Source: an uncultured Phocaeicola sp. (GTDB lineage: Bacteria; Bacteroidota; Bacteroidia; Bacteroidales; Bacteroidaceae). Taken from it: a stretch of 46,598 nucleotides of DNA. This document shows, in pieces, positions 34,850-46,131 of this stretch. How positions within the stretch are numbered: the first letter of the stretch is position 1; each line of letters begins with the position of its first letter. Position numbers and translations under genes: made by a program. Under the pieces are notes generated by a model, which did no database searches, was not told the origin of the DNA, and worked only from the letters and a program-made list of their open reading frames with translations. The stretch covers positions 1 to 46,598 of the forward strand of contig CALUGI010000025.1 in assembly GCA_944320135.1 (NCBI GenBank). The letters run 5' to 3'.

Positions 34850-37531
34850 ATGAAACTGACTTTCCGCATCCAATATCGGACCGTATGGGGAGAAAGTCTC
34901 TGCGTCATTCTGAACGAAGACCAACGCAATATCGTAGAACTGTCAACACGCGACGGAATAGAATGGCGGGGAGAATGCTACCACACAAGCCCGACAAATG
35001 GCCGGCTTATCACGTATCGCTATTGCGTGATGCGCAACGGCGAAATCATACGCAAAGAGTTCGGCATGATTCCTCATTCGTTCTATCCGGGAAACGCGCA
35101 ACAAGCGCTCTACACAATAGAAGACTGCTGGAGAGACATTCCCGAAGAAGCGTTCCGTTACAGTTCGGCATTCAACAAAGCCTTTCCTCTTGCCTCCCGT
35201 CCCAATGCGTTGCCCGACAAAGTAGGCAACTGCATCACGTTTCGTGCCCTGTGTCCCGGTTTGAGTTCGGAAGGGCAAGCGCTCGGTCTCATCGGAAGCT
35301 GTCCGGCATTAGGCAACTGGGAGTACTGCCGCCCGCTCCGAATGCACGAAACGCAACCGAACGTGTGGCAAATCACGCTCGATGCCTCTTCGCTCGACAC
35401 CCCGTTCGAATATAAGTTCGTTGCAATCAGCGCAAAGACCGGTGCCGTAATGGAATGGGAAGCCCGGCCGAACCGCGTGTTCCATACCCTGCCCCTCCAA
35501 AGGGGGGAAACCTATATCGCAATGGAAAGCGAAGTGTGCTTTGCCCTGCCTGCCCCACGCATTGCCGGCTGCGCCATCCCCGTATTCTCCCTCCGCTCGG
35601 AAGGGAGCTTCGGAGTAGGCGACTTCGGCGACCTCAAGACAATTATAGAATGGGCGGCAAGCACCGGACAAAAAGCCCTGCAGACTCTGCCCATCAACGA
35701 TACGACCATGACGAATACATGGCTCGATTCTTACCCGTACAAAAGCATTTCCATTTACGCCTTCCACCCGATGTATGTCGACTTGCGCCAACTTAACCCG
35801 ATTCAAGACAAAGAAACGGCTGCGCGTCTCGAAGAAGCGCGCAAACGGGTCAACGCGCTCCCCCAAGTGGATTACGAAAAAGTGAACAAACTGAAACGCG
35901 AGTATCTGGAGACCGTATACGAACAGGACAAAGAAGAAACGTTCGCATCAGACAGCTTCAAAGATTTCTTTTCCCGCAACGAGGAATGGCTCACTCCCTA
36001 CGCAGCATTCTGCTACTTGCGCGACTTGTATGGCACGGCCGAGTTCACGCAATGGCCGGAGCACCGCAGTTACAGAAAAGAAGAAATAGCCAAACTATGT
36101 TCTCCGGAAAGCGAAGCCTACCCGCAAATTGCATTCCATTATTACGTGCAATATCATCTGCACAAACAACTGCTTGCAGCAGGGGAATATGCCCGCAGCA
36201 AAGGAGTAATTCTGAAAGGGGACATTCCTATCGGCATCAGCCGCACAAGTGTGGAGGCATGGACAGAGCCGCACTACTTCAACATGAACGGACAAGCCGG
36301 AGCGCCGCCCGACGCTTTCTCCACAAACGGGCAGAACTGGGGGCTTCCCACCTACAATTGGGACGACATGGAAAAGGACAATTACCTGTGGTGGAGGAAA
36401 CGTTTCTCGAAGATGGCGGAATATTTCACGGCCTACCGCATCGACCATATTCTGGGTTTCTTCCGCATTTGGGAAATACCTGTTCACTCCGTACACGGGC
36501 TGTTAGGACAATTCTCCCCTGCCCTTCCGATAAGTGCGGATGAAATCAGAAGTTTCGGGCTGAACTTCGACAAGGAACTCATGACGCAGCCGTTCATCAA
36601 CGACTACATACTGAATACAGTATTCGGCGAACAGAGCGACACGGTACGCAATACATTCGTGCAGCACACCCACCATGACTATTACGCCATGCGTCCGAAG
36701 TTTGACACACAACGGAAAGTGGAATCCTACTTCAAAGAAAAGAACGATGAGGAAAGCCTCCAGCTGAAAGAAAAACTCTACGCACTCATCAGTGACGTAT
36801 TGTTCGTTCCCGACCGGAAAAAAACAGACATGTATCATCCGAGAATCGCGGCGCAACATGACTTCGCCTTCAAAGCATTGAGCGAGAAAGAGCAGGAAGC
36901 CTTCAACCACCTCTACAACCACTACTACTACCAGAGGCACAATGAATTCTGGTATAGCGAGGCAATGAAGAAGCTCCCCATCCTCACCCAATCGACTCCG
37001 ATGCTGACATGCGGAGAAGATTTAGGAATGGTTCCAGACTGCGTGCCTTGGGTAATGAAACAGCTTCAGATACTTTCATTGGAAATCCAGCGGATGCCGA
37101 AGAATCCGCAACATGAGTTCGGACATGTTGACGAGTATCCTTATTGCTCCGTATGCACAATCGGCACACACGACATGTCAACCTTACGCGGTTGGTGGGA
37201 AGAATCACCGGAAATAACCGAACGCTTCTACCACAACGAAATGCGCAGACACGGAGAAGTGCCGGAACATGCTCCGGGATGGCTCTGCAAAGACATCGTT
37301 TACGAACACCTCTACAGCCCGTCAATGCTGTGCATACTCACTTGGCAGGACTGGACAAGCATCGATGAAGAGCTGCGCAACCCGAATGTAGAAGCCGAAC
37401 GCATCAACGTCCCCGCCAATCCCCGCCACTACTGGAGATGGCGGATGCACATCACGCTGGAAGAACTGATGAAAAGAGACGACTTCAACAAGAGAATCAA
37501 GGAAATGATTCTCGAAAGCCATCGCGGATAA
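34850..37531 (+). CDS. malQ: 4-alpha-glucanotransferase (GH77, amylomaltase/DPE2-like) with starch-binding modules
   Basis: An 893-residue cytoplasmic enzyme (no signal peptide) that transfers alpha-1,4-glucan segments between maltodextrins. Two N-terminal CBM20-type starch-binding modules (about 1-110 and 125-235; PALGNWEYCRPLRMHE is typical) precede a large GH77 barrel with an insertion, the layout of plant DPE2 and of Bacteroidetes MalQ. Catalytic residues are visible: nucleophile Asp532 (YRIDHILGFFR), acid/base Glu723 (CGEDLGMVP) and Asp775 (GTHDMSTLRGWW). It is a single gene with its own promoter and terminator. Starch or glycogen breakdown products are the likely substrate. Confidence 0.93.
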   Translation: MKLTFRIQYRTVWGESLCVILNEDQRNIVELSTRDGIEWRGECYHTSPTNGRLITYRYCVMRNGEIIRKEFGMIPHSFYPGNAQQALYTIEDCWRDIPEEAFRYSSAFNKAFPLASRPNALPDKVGNCITFRALCPGLSSEGQALGLIGSCPALGNWEYCRPLRMHETQPNVWQITLDASSLDTPFEYKFVAISAKTGAVMEWEARPNRVFHTLPLQRGETYIAMESEVCFALPAPRIAGCAIPVFSLRSEGSFGVGDFGDLKTIIEWAASTGQKALQTLPINDTTMTNTWLDSYPYKSISIYAFHPMYVDLRQLNPIQDKETAARLEEARKRVNALPQVDYEKVNKLKREYLETVYEQDKEETFASDSFKDFFSRNEEWLTPYAAFCYLRDLYGTAEFTQWPEHRSYRKEEIAKLCSPESEAYPQIAFHYYVQYHLHKQLLAAGEYARSKGVILKGDIPIGISRTSVEAWTEPHYFNMNGQAGAPPDAFSTNGQNWGLPTYNWDDMEKDNYLWWRKRFSKMAEYFTAYRIDHILGFFRIWEIPVHSVHGLLGQFSPALPISADEIRSFGLNFDKELMTQPFINDYILNTVFGEQSDTVRNTFVQHTHHDYYAMRPKFDTQRKVESYFKEKNDEESLQLKEKLYALISDVLFVPDRKKTDMYHPRIAAQHDFAFKALSEKEQEAFNHLYNHYYYQRHNEFWYSEAMKKLPILTQSTPMLTCGEDLGMVPDCVPWVMKQLQILSLEIQRMPKNPQHEFGHVDEYPYCSVCTIGTHDMSTLRGWWEESPEITERFYHNEMRRHGEVPEHAPGWLCKDIVYEHLYSPSMLCILTWQDWTSIDEELRNPNVEAERINVPANPRHYWRWRMHITLEELMKRDDFNKRIKEMILESHRG

Positions 37532-37552
37532 CCATCCGGCAGCACACAAGGG

Positions 37553-37599
37553 AAAGCCGCAAAGACACAAGAAACAAAACATTGTGTCTTTGCGGCTTT
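37553..37599. terminator. Bidirectional terminator between the glucanotransferase and MBL-like genes
   Basis: An 18-bp perfect stem (37553-37570 with 37582-37599) and an 11-base loop between convergent genes. Confidence 0.8.
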
Positions 37600-37621
37600 G
37601 ACGTTATCAGCCCTTGTTTCC

Positions 37622-37690
37622 GCAAGCCGCCGCTTTTACCTCCATCTTTGCCGGCCTTTTTGCAAAAAGCCGCCGTCCCTAAAATTTCAT
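37622..37690. repeat. Weak copy of the ~22-bp intergenic repeat
   Basis: GCCGCCG at 37626, GCCGGCC at 37650 and GCCGCCG at 37669, each followed by a T-rich part or next to an A-rich part. Steps are 24 and 19 bp, so membership in the family is tentative. Confidence 0.4.
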
Positions 37691-37700
37691 GGGCGAAATC

Positions 37701-38534
37701 CTATTTATAAAGCGCTTTGCCCAGGTCTTCCAATCCCGCTTCTCCGGGCAGGCCGGGATAAACTTTCTTCATGGCATCCACAAAATCCTGTGCAGTCCGG
37801 TTTGCAGCAAGCAGTTCTTTCACCTTCTTCAAATAAGCAATCTTGAATTCCACCGCATCGCGCCTCGCTGCACCGCCATGCCCTCCGACGAACAATTCGG
37901 CACCTGAAGCCAACGAACTTTCAGCCTCAGCAATTTCCGCGTCAACGGCAGCCGGAGAAGATATTTGCAAGTGGCTGACATGCGCCTTTGCCGGAGTCCA
38001 ATGCGTGTAATACGCCTTTCCGCCTATCAGGATGCTCGCGCCGGGAAAATCCGATGCCGCGCCGTGGCGAAACTCGAAAGTCACCCCGGCCCAAGTCTGA
38101 ATCGTGCCGAAAGCCACCTCTGAAACCTTTCCTGTAGGCATCTCGGTCAGCGCATCGCCAAATGCCTGCGCAAAGCCTTTCATCATTCCGCCATACACTT
38201 CGCCTTTAGCAAACTCAGCCATGCCTTCCGCCATTGTCACGTCATGGCTTCCGGTTCCTCCCACGTGATAGTCCGTCACGCGCTTCTCCACGGGCTTGCC
38301 CAATCGGGAAAGATAAACGTCAAATTCAGCCACATTGTCCTTGAACAACGGCTGCTCCATCGTCACTAAAGCATCTTTGCCTTCGATAATGTAGCTTGTA
38401 TCGCCCAACGCATCGTTGGTGTAATACACGTGCAGTTTGAAACTGCCGAGGTCGTGAACCTCGAAACGTCCCTTAGTCTGTGCCATCGCTGTAACTGTTA
38501 AAAGATTGAACAAAATAAACAATACCTTTTTCAT
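37701..38534 (-). CDS. Exported metallo-beta-lactamase-like protein lacking the usual metal motif
   Basis: A 277-residue protein with a signal peptide (residues 1-18, ending TAMAQ). The pattern YIIEGKDALVTMEQPLFKDN followed by GGKAYYTHWTPAKAHVSH and ELFVGGHGG resembles the metallo-beta-lactamase fold, but the HxHxDH metal ligands are absent: the expected place reads TDYHVGGTGSHD. If the fold call is right it is probably not a standard zinc hydrolase, and may bind a ligand or use a different centre. It is a single minus-strand gene between two hairpin terminators. A role cannot be assigned. Confidence 0.55.
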   Translation of the reverse strand: MKKVLFILFNLLTVTAMAQTKGRFEVHDLGSFKLHVYYTNDALGDTSYIIEGKDALVTMEQPLFKDNVAEFDVYLSRLGKPVEKRVTDYHVGGTGSHDVTMAEGMAEFAKGEVYGGMMKGFAQAFGDALTEMPTGKVSEVAFGTIQTWAGVTFEFRHGAASDFPGASILIGGKAYYTHWTPAKAHVSHLQISSPAAVDAEIAEAESSLASGAELFVGGHGGAARRDAVEFKIAYLKKVKELLAANRTAQDFVDAMKKVYPGLPGEAGLEDLGKALYK

Positions 38535-38588
38535 CGCTTCTAAAATTATTGTCGGTTACTAAAAGATTTTTTATTCCTTATTATGCCG

Positions 38589-38596
38589 CAAAATTA
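38589..38596 (-). promoter_or_regulatory. -7 promoter element of the MBL-like gene
   Basis: Reads TAATTTTG on the minus strand, matching TAnnTTTG, 54 bases upstream of the start codon. No clear -33 element. Confidence 0.45.
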
Positions 38597-38692
38597 GCGA
38601 GGGAATTTCAATCTTACAAGTATATACCTGAATATCACCTGCTTACGTAAAAGTAACCTTTGTTGGATTTAAGCAATTCACAGACAAAATAT

Positions 38693-38975
38693 TTTTGAAA
38701 AAAGTTTCCTGCCAATTGAAAGACATTGCCAAAAACAGTTGACAGAGGCCATAAAACTGAAAAAAAACGGACTGAACGAAGCATTGGCAGAACAATACCA
38801 GAATGCCTATCCGGACGAGAGTTATATAAGAAAGGCAATCTCTGCCTATATACGCATGACTGCGGAAATAACCGGAAGCGGAATGGAAAACTCCACGCCC
38901 AACGTCATCAAACTGGAACAGGTGAAACTGGCAGAAGTGAATATCACGCTTGAACCGCCTGCCGAAATTACCTGA
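38693..38975 (+). pseudogene. Possible remnant of an unrecognised gene
   Basis: A 78-residue frame (TTG at 38739) encodes a polar helical sequence (LTEAIKLKKNGLNEALAEQY, then YIRKAISAYIRMTAEI). A second short frame starts at 38693 (TTGAAAAAAGTT, giving KKVSCQLKDIAKN) and would join it by a single frameshift near 38738. Neither part has a recognised domain, and no promoter or normal start is visible. It could be a small real gene, but a frameshifted fragment is more likely. Confidence 0.3.
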
Positions 38976-39069
38976 CCGGTTCGTCTATTGGCAAGGAATA
39001 AGGAGGATGGAAGAAATGACAGAAGATTAGTGTCCGTCACGCAGACGGCCGGAGAATTCCGGCCGATGA

Positions 39070-39354
39070 AATTGGGGATGCTTGGATGTCCGGAAGTTCA
39101 CCGTTCCGACGAACAAAAACGGCAGTTTCGAGTCGCCCGCATTTGAAGATGCAGGAGAAGTCCGTATGGGCGTCAAAGCAGAAACCGATTGGTGGAGGTT
39201 GGATTTCACCCTAAAAGAAGAAAAGATTTTCTACAGGGGAGACAACAACGTGTACAATGCAGGACTGATATGGGGTCGGAAATGCTCCATCAACGGAACC
39301 ATCGGACAGAAAATCAGTCTGAACTCCACCGAAGGAGCCGGCGAAGCGAAGTAA
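39070..39354 (+). pseudogene. Fragment resembling the C-terminus of a surface glycan-binding lipoprotein
   Basis: An open frame directly after an in-frame TGA (39067) encodes about 94 residues with KFTVPTNKNGSFESPAF, GVKAETDWWRLDFTL and ending QKISLNSTEGAGEAK. The Trp pair, the beta pattern and the ending resemble the last domain of SusE/SusF-like or similar outer-membrane lipoproteins. There is no signal peptide and no plausible start, so it looks like a truncated leftover. The family match is from memory of sequence style only and is weak. Confidence 0.35.
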
Positions 39355-39388
39355 AACCTCATCCGAACGTGCCTTAAAACTGCATAAA

Positions 39389-39442
39389 AGAAAGGGCTGC
39401 CCTGAAACGAAAACCAGCTTTCATCTTGAGGCAGCCCTTTCT
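39389..39442. terminator. Long-loop hairpin downstream of the thioredoxin gene
   Basis: A perfect 13-bp stem (39389-39401 with 39430-39442) with a 28-base loop; it lies 10 bases after the thioredoxin stop and could terminate both strands. Confidence 0.7.
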
Positions 39443-39452
39443 ATATTAAAAC

Positions 39453-39932
39453 TCACTTCTTCCCCAGCAGCACCTCGTTAACCGCACGTTTCAGCTCGGC
39501 TTTCGGCATCGCTCCCTGAGCCATCTGCGGAGTGCCCTCCTTCGGAATGAAAAGCAGCGTCGGGATGCTGCGGATGCCGAATGCAGCCGACAGCTCCTGC
39601 TCTTTGTCGGTATCAATTTTGTAAACCACAATCTGACCGGCATACTCGCTTGCCAATTCTTCCAGAATGGGCGCAATCATCTTGCAGGGGCCGCACCAGT
39701 CGGCATAAAAGTCCACGATGGCAGGCTTGTCGCCCTCATACTTCCATGCGTCAGGGTTCTTCTCGAAATCATATACTTTTGCCAGAAATTCTGTTTTGGT
39801 CAGGTGAACCACCTGTCCGCCTTGAGTCGTTTCCATATTTTCCTCCTTTTCAAAATTATTATTCTTCGCATCGCTTCCACATGCCGTATTGACAGCCAGC
39901 ATACAAAGCGCAAGGGTTATAAACTTTTTCAT
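39453..39932 (-). CDS. Exported thioredoxin-fold protein
   Basis: A 159-residue protein with a hydrophobic leader (MKKFITLALCMLAVNTAC) and a thioredoxin domain (about 45-157). The active site is WCGPC (DFYADWCGPCKMIAPIL) and the cis-proline is in RSIPTLLFI. The leader may end in a lipidated cysteine (NTAC, followed by GSDAKNNN), but the lipobox is imperfect, so a periplasmic or lipid-anchored form is equally possible. It would reduce disulfides outside the cytoplasm. ATG at 39932 is chosen; the longer frame starts with TTG at 39938. A strong consensus promoter precedes it. Confidence 0.88.
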   Translation of the reverse strand: MKKFITLALCMLAVNTACGSDAKNNNFEKEENMETTQGGQVVHLTKTEFLAKVYDFEKNPDAWKYEGDKPAIVDFYADWCGPCKMIAPILEELASEYAGQIVVYKIDTDKEQELSAAFGIRSIPTLLFIPKEGTPQMAQGAMPKAELKRAVNEVLLGKK

Positions 39933-39976
39933 AATCAATCAGGAATAATCAGTTCTTGCCATTATCATTCACGGCA

Positions 39977-40008
39977 CAAATATAAGCCAACTTCTTCTTA
40001 TAAACAAA
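39977..40008 (-). promoter_or_regulatory. Promoter of the thioredoxin gene
   Basis: On the minus strand TTTG (40005-40008), 20 bases, then TATATTTG (39977-39984): a full consensus match, 45 bases upstream of the ATG. Confidence 0.7.
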
Positions 40009-40067
40009 TTTTCCACAGGAAATATTTACATCGATGCAACTTTTATTGGGAAGGCCGCCGTCTGAAA

Positions 40068-40133
40068 GAAACGACCGCCCGCACAAACGCAAACGGGCGG
40101 CCGCTTTTCAGAGAACGACCGCCCGCTTTTTCA
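40068..40133. repeat. Three 22-bp repeat units downstream of the beta-galactosidase gene
   Basis: AACGACCGCCCGC occurs at 40070 and 40114, and the related AACGGGCGGCCGC at 40092: all three are spaced exactly 22 bp. The outer two are identical over 13 bases. T runs follow the second and third. Confidence 0.85.
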
Positions 40134-40165
40134 ATCTCGATAGCAAGGGCACCGAATATCAACGC

Positions 40166-43306
<3,141 letters not shown>

Positions 43307-43336
43307 CTATGCGCCAAAAAAAGAAGCGACTCCGCT

Positions 43337-44302
43337 TCACTCTACCACCCAATTGCGATTGTATGGCACCACCACCCTCGGATTGTAATACATTTCTTCC
43401 TTGTCGGGAATGCGGATGATATATTCCTTCTTGCCGTGGTTAGGCAGAGAAAAGTCTCTCAACCAAGGATTCATGCTTCTCAACAAGCCGAAAGTGATGC
43501 CTTGGCTTCTGGCAAATCTGGGCAAATCTTCGATATGCTCCGTCACCTTGACGGTATGATAAGGTATAGGAGGATACAAATCGCTTGCACGCAGCCGGAA
43601 GCCGAACTTCTTCGGGTCGGAAAGCATCATCTTCACCGCCAGAATGCGGTAGACATAACGCGCCGTTTCTTCCACTAAATACAGGTCGAGGGCGTTCTCC
43701 GCATACTGCCTGTCTTGCTGGCGGGCTATCCGCGCCTGCCCCGCATTGTAGGAGGCCGCCACCGTCTCCCAATTGCCGAACTTCACGTATGCCTGCTTCA
43801 GATACTTGCAGGCGGCCCGCGTGGACTTCTCTACATCATAACGCTCGTCCACGTGTCCGTTCACTTCAAGACCGAATTCCTTGGCCGTGCCCGGCATGAA
43901 CTGCCACAGTCCTGCCGCACCTGCAACCGAACGCGCCAGCGGGTTGACATTGCTCTCGATGGCCATCAGATACTTGAAATCTTCAGGCACTCCATATTCT
44001 TTCAAGATTGGAATAACGATAGGGAAATAACGGTTGGCCCGCTTGATAATCTGCAACGACGTGCTGTGCATATAGGTGAACGCCATCAGTTCGCGATCCA
44101 TCCGCTCGCGACGGTCGTATCGGGTCAGGTCGATTGTTGTTCCGCAAAAAGTCATACTTTCAGGAACTTCCATGCAACTGTACGGGAGAGAGGAAGGTTC
44201 GTCTTCTTCCTTTGTCCCGGTAAATCCTGTCAGCAATGAGACCACCAGCAGGCACGCTGCCAGTGCCATGCCGGTATGAAAATAATACATCCGTTTCATC
44301 AT
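43337..44302 (-). CDS. MltD-like membrane-bound lytic transglycosylase
   Basis: A 321-residue peptidoglycan-cleaving enzyme. A hydrophobic N-terminal segment (about 12-28) acts as signal or anchor; LAAC at 14-17 looks like a lipobox but the hydrophobic run continues after it. The SLT domain (about 95-215) has catalytic Glu116 (LMAIESNVNP), AGAAGLWQFMPGTAKEFGL, and ASYNAGQARIARQQ. The C-terminal part (about 245-300, VTEHIEDLPRFARSQGITF) resembles a LysM module for peptidoglycan binding. Two ATG codons stand together at 44302 and 44299. Beta-galactosidase follows 54 bases downstream on the same strand. Confidence 0.9.
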   Translation of the reverse strand: MMKRMYYFHTGMALAACLLVVSLLTGFTGTKEEDEPSSLPYSCMEVPESMTFCGTTIDLTRYDRRERMDRELMAFTYMHSTSLQIIKRANRYFPIVIPILKEYGVPEDFKYLMAIESNVNPLARSVAGAAGLWQFMPGTAKEFGLEVNGHVDERYDVEKSTRAACKYLKQAYVKFGNWETVAASYNAGQARIARQQDRQYAENALDLYLVEETARYVYRILAVKMMLSDPKKFGFRLRASDLYPPIPYHTVKVTEHIEDLPRFARSQGITFGLLRSMNPWLRDFSLPNHGKKEYIIRIPDKEEMYYNPRVVVPYNRNWVVE

Positions 44303-44346
44303 TTGTTAGCTTTTTGCAAACTAAAATACGAAACATCGGATGAATC

Positions 44347-44365
44347 TACGCTATTATTTAGCGTA
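44347..44365. promoter_or_regulatory. 7-bp inverted repeat upstream of the lytic transglycosylase gene
   Basis: TACGCTA, five bases, TAGCGTA: a perfect small palindrome 45 bases before the start codon. It could be an operator or a weak end signal for the DUF2007 gene. Confidence 0.3.
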
Positions 44366-44414
44366 TTTTATCAAATCCCTTTCCGAAGCGGAAAAAGGTT
44401 TCGGACTTCCGGAT

Positions 44415-44479
44415 GAAACGCCCGCACGTTACGCTGAAAAGCGAGGGCATTCCTATCGAAACGCCCCGACGTTTTTCCG
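44415..44479. repeat. Three 21-22-bp repeat units between the lytic transglycosylase and DUF2007 genes
   Basis: Adjacent units at 44415 (GAAACGCCCGCACGTT), 44436 (GAAAAGCGAGGGCATT) and 44458 (GAAACGCCCCGACGTTTTTC). The third shows the GAAACG...CGTTTTTC dyad typical of the family. Confidence 0.85.
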
Positions 44480-44496
44480 CCCGGATACGCCCTTAT

Positions 44497-44727
44497 TCAC
44501 GGCTTCCTTTCAGCGACAACTTTTTTGGCATACACTTCTTCTTCCTTGTTCACCATCACCAGCACGTTGCCTGCCGTCCCGGAATAAGGAGAAGCGACCA
44601 CCGATGCCGTTTCGTCTTTCAAGATAGCGTCTACACCTGCCGATGCCAGCAGTCCTTTCACCAGTTCAGCTTCCCAAAGGTCACCTCTGAACACTTCCAC
44701 CAAAGCGTCATAATCATTCGTTTTCAT
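44497..44727 (-). CDS. DUF2007 protein (putative signal-transducing protein)
   Basis: A 76-residue soluble protein. DALVEVFRGDLWEAELVKGL, followed by ASAGVDAILKDE and the strand NVLVMVNKEEEVYAKKVV, fits the DUF2007 alpha-beta fold, which is related to the ferredoxin-like PII signalling fold. Function is not established. A consensus -7 element lies 48 bases upstream, so the gene may be transcribed alone. Confidence 0.75.
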   Translation of the reverse strand: MKTNDYDALVEVFRGDLWEAELVKGLLASAGVDAILKDETASVVASPYSGTAGNVLVMVNKEEEVYAKKVVAERKP

Positions 44728-44774
44728 GGCTTGTCTTTTTTAAAGGGTTAACGAATCTGCATTTATTGTATGTC

Positions 44775-44782
44775 CAAAGATA
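44775..44782 (-). promoter_or_regulatory. -7 promoter element of the DUF2007 gene
   Basis: Reads TATCTTTG on the minus strand, a perfect match to TAnnTTTG; no clear -33. Confidence 0.5.
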
Positions 44783-44860
44783 AAAAACTTTTCAATATAG
44801 TCGCACTTTACGCACGAGTTTTTTCAACCGGCCGTCACTGCAAACGACAATAGCATCGGC

Positions 44861-45799
44861 TCAGCTCAGCAAAACCGCGAGCAAAGATTCGGCTTTCCCC
44901 TCCAAGACATTTTTTCTTGCCAAACCCTCAATGAAACGCACAGGAATGCCCTCATAGCCGAACCTGGCTCCCAAAAGGCTTCCGGCCACTGCTCCGTTCG
45001 TATCCGCATCGCCTCCGGCATTGACCACGGCCAGCAATCCTTCTTCAAAACTGCTGCAATGATACAGGCTCCACAATCCGGCCGCCATCGTTTTCAACGT
45101 ATATCCCATCGTGCTTTCATCGTCTAATTCCAGAGCGTCTAACGAATCCTCCTGCACCATCCGCAAATAAGGCTCTATCCGTTTGTCATACCGGTTACCG
45201 ACCTCCACCAACGTTTCTATCGGCAAGATTTCATCCTTATAAACCAACGAATGCACCATCAGAGAGACGATTGCGCATGAGCCCACACAACGCGGATCGA
45301 CATGTGTAAGCCGGCAAATGTCCGCCGCATGTCTCTCCACGTCCTCACCCAGCAGCCCGACAACCGAAGTGCGCATCACGCCGCCATTTGCCGCGCACCT
45401 TTTGCCTGAAAGCTCCCAGACTTTTTCGGCAACCGCCGCCGGCTTTTCCAAAAACTCCGCGACGCTCAACACGTTGCAAGTATGCCTGCCGATTCCCATA
45501 GGGCCGCGCCGGAACCATTGCTTGAAATTGCGTGCCACCGACAACGGGCGCAACTCCCCGTCATCGATTATAGCCTGAACGATACACATCATCATGTCCG
45601 TATCGTCCGTCCAGTCGCCCTTCCGCCAACGTCCACGATGGCAATCCTGCACGATTTGGGAATAGTCCGCCAATCCGTCAGGATAATACTTTTCTACCTC
45701 CGCTTTAGTCATAAACTCCGTTCCTAATCCCAAAGCGTCGCCTATGGCCTGGCCGAACAGAGTACCTTTGAATTTGTCTTTCAATGAATCTTCCATCAT
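44861..45799 (-). CDS. ADP-ribosylglycohydrolase family protein
   Basis: A 312-residue all-helical hydrolase of the DraG/ARH family, which removes ADP-ribose from proteins or small molecules. Metal-binding motifs are present: KGDWTDDTDMMM (about residues 60-71) and NAGGDADTNGAVAGSLLGA (about 267-285). The ATG at 45799 (or the adjacent one at 45796) is chosen because FKGTLFGQAIGDALGLG then lies at the usual N-terminal position; the frame running to 46090 would overlap the small membrane protein gene. The substrate is unknown and no ADP-ribosyltransferase is visible nearby. Confidence 0.9.
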   Translation of the reverse strand: MMEDSLKDKFKGTLFGQAIGDALGLGTEFMTKAEVEKYYPDGLADYSQIVQDCHRGRWRKGDWTDDTDMMMCIVQAIIDDGELRPLSVARNFKQWFRRGPMGIGRHTCNVLSVAEFLEKPAAVAEKVWELSGKRCAANGGVMRTSVVGLLGEDVERHAADICRLTHVDPRCVGSCAIVSLMVHSLVYKDEILPIETLVEVGNRYDKRIEPYLRMVQEDSLDALELDDESTMGYTLKTMAAGLWSLYHCSSFEEGLLAVVNAGGDADTNGAVAGSLLGARFGYEGIPVRFIEGLARKNVLEGKAESLLAVLLS

Positions 45800-45818
45800 A
45801 AGTTGTATTATGCAACTG

Positions 45819-45826
45819 CAAAAATA
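45819..45826 (-). promoter_or_regulatory. -7 promoter element of the ADP-ribosylglycohydrolase gene
   Basis: Reads TATTTTTG on the minus strand, 20 bases upstream of the ATG. It is in the gap after the DUF6804-like gene, so the hydrolase may be expressed separately. Confidence 0.45.
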
Positions 45827-45843
45827 ACATTTCAAATGGCAAA

Positions 45844-46131
45844 CTATCGCCTGTTTCCTTTCAAAAGCAGAACTATCAGCCCTATCGCTACCGCCACATC
45901 TACCACATTCCAGACCGCACGCCCCAACGGAATCTTTATTATCGGCTGGAACAACACGGCCAACGCCCCGAAAGTTATCATCAGATTTTCTTTCTTTTCC
46001 TGATAATATTGGTATGCCATAAGGCCGAACATTACCGTCGCAAAGAAACGGACCAGCATGTAGAAACCGTAAGGCATGGGAGCCAAACACAGCAATAATG
46101 CGATGATTAAAATCAGTTTGAGGTGTTTCAT
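45844..46131 (-). CDS. Small membrane protein, DUF6804-like
   Basis: A 95-residue protein with about four hydrophobic segments (KLILIIALLLCLAPMPYGFY; VRFFATVMFGLMAYQYY; LMITFGALAVLFQPIIKIPL; VVDVAVAIGLIVLLL). The pattern fits small DUF6804 proteins of Bacteroidetes, a family of unknown function. ATG at 46131 overlaps the protease stop codon as ATGA, so the two are translationally coupled, which also argues against the longer frame starting at 46149. Confidence 0.7.
   Translation of the reverse strand: MKHLKLILIIALLLCLAPMPYGFYMLVRFFATVMFGLMAYQYYQEKKENLMITFGALAVLFQPIIKIPLGRAVWNVVDVAVAIGLIVLLLKGNRR

Larger units (their letters stand above)
38535..39452. other. 918-bp stretch with decayed sequences only
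   Basis: From left to right: the promoter of the MBL-like gene, two short plus-strand fragments (38693-38975 and 39070-39354), and a convergent-type hairpin at 39389-39442. No intact gene was found on either strand. Confidence 0.55.

Noticed and set aside
45800-46090. Cys-rich N-terminal extension of the ADP-ribosylglycohydrolase
   Set aside because: It overlaps the DUF6804-like gene in another frame, and the family normally starts at the FKGTLFGQAIGD region.
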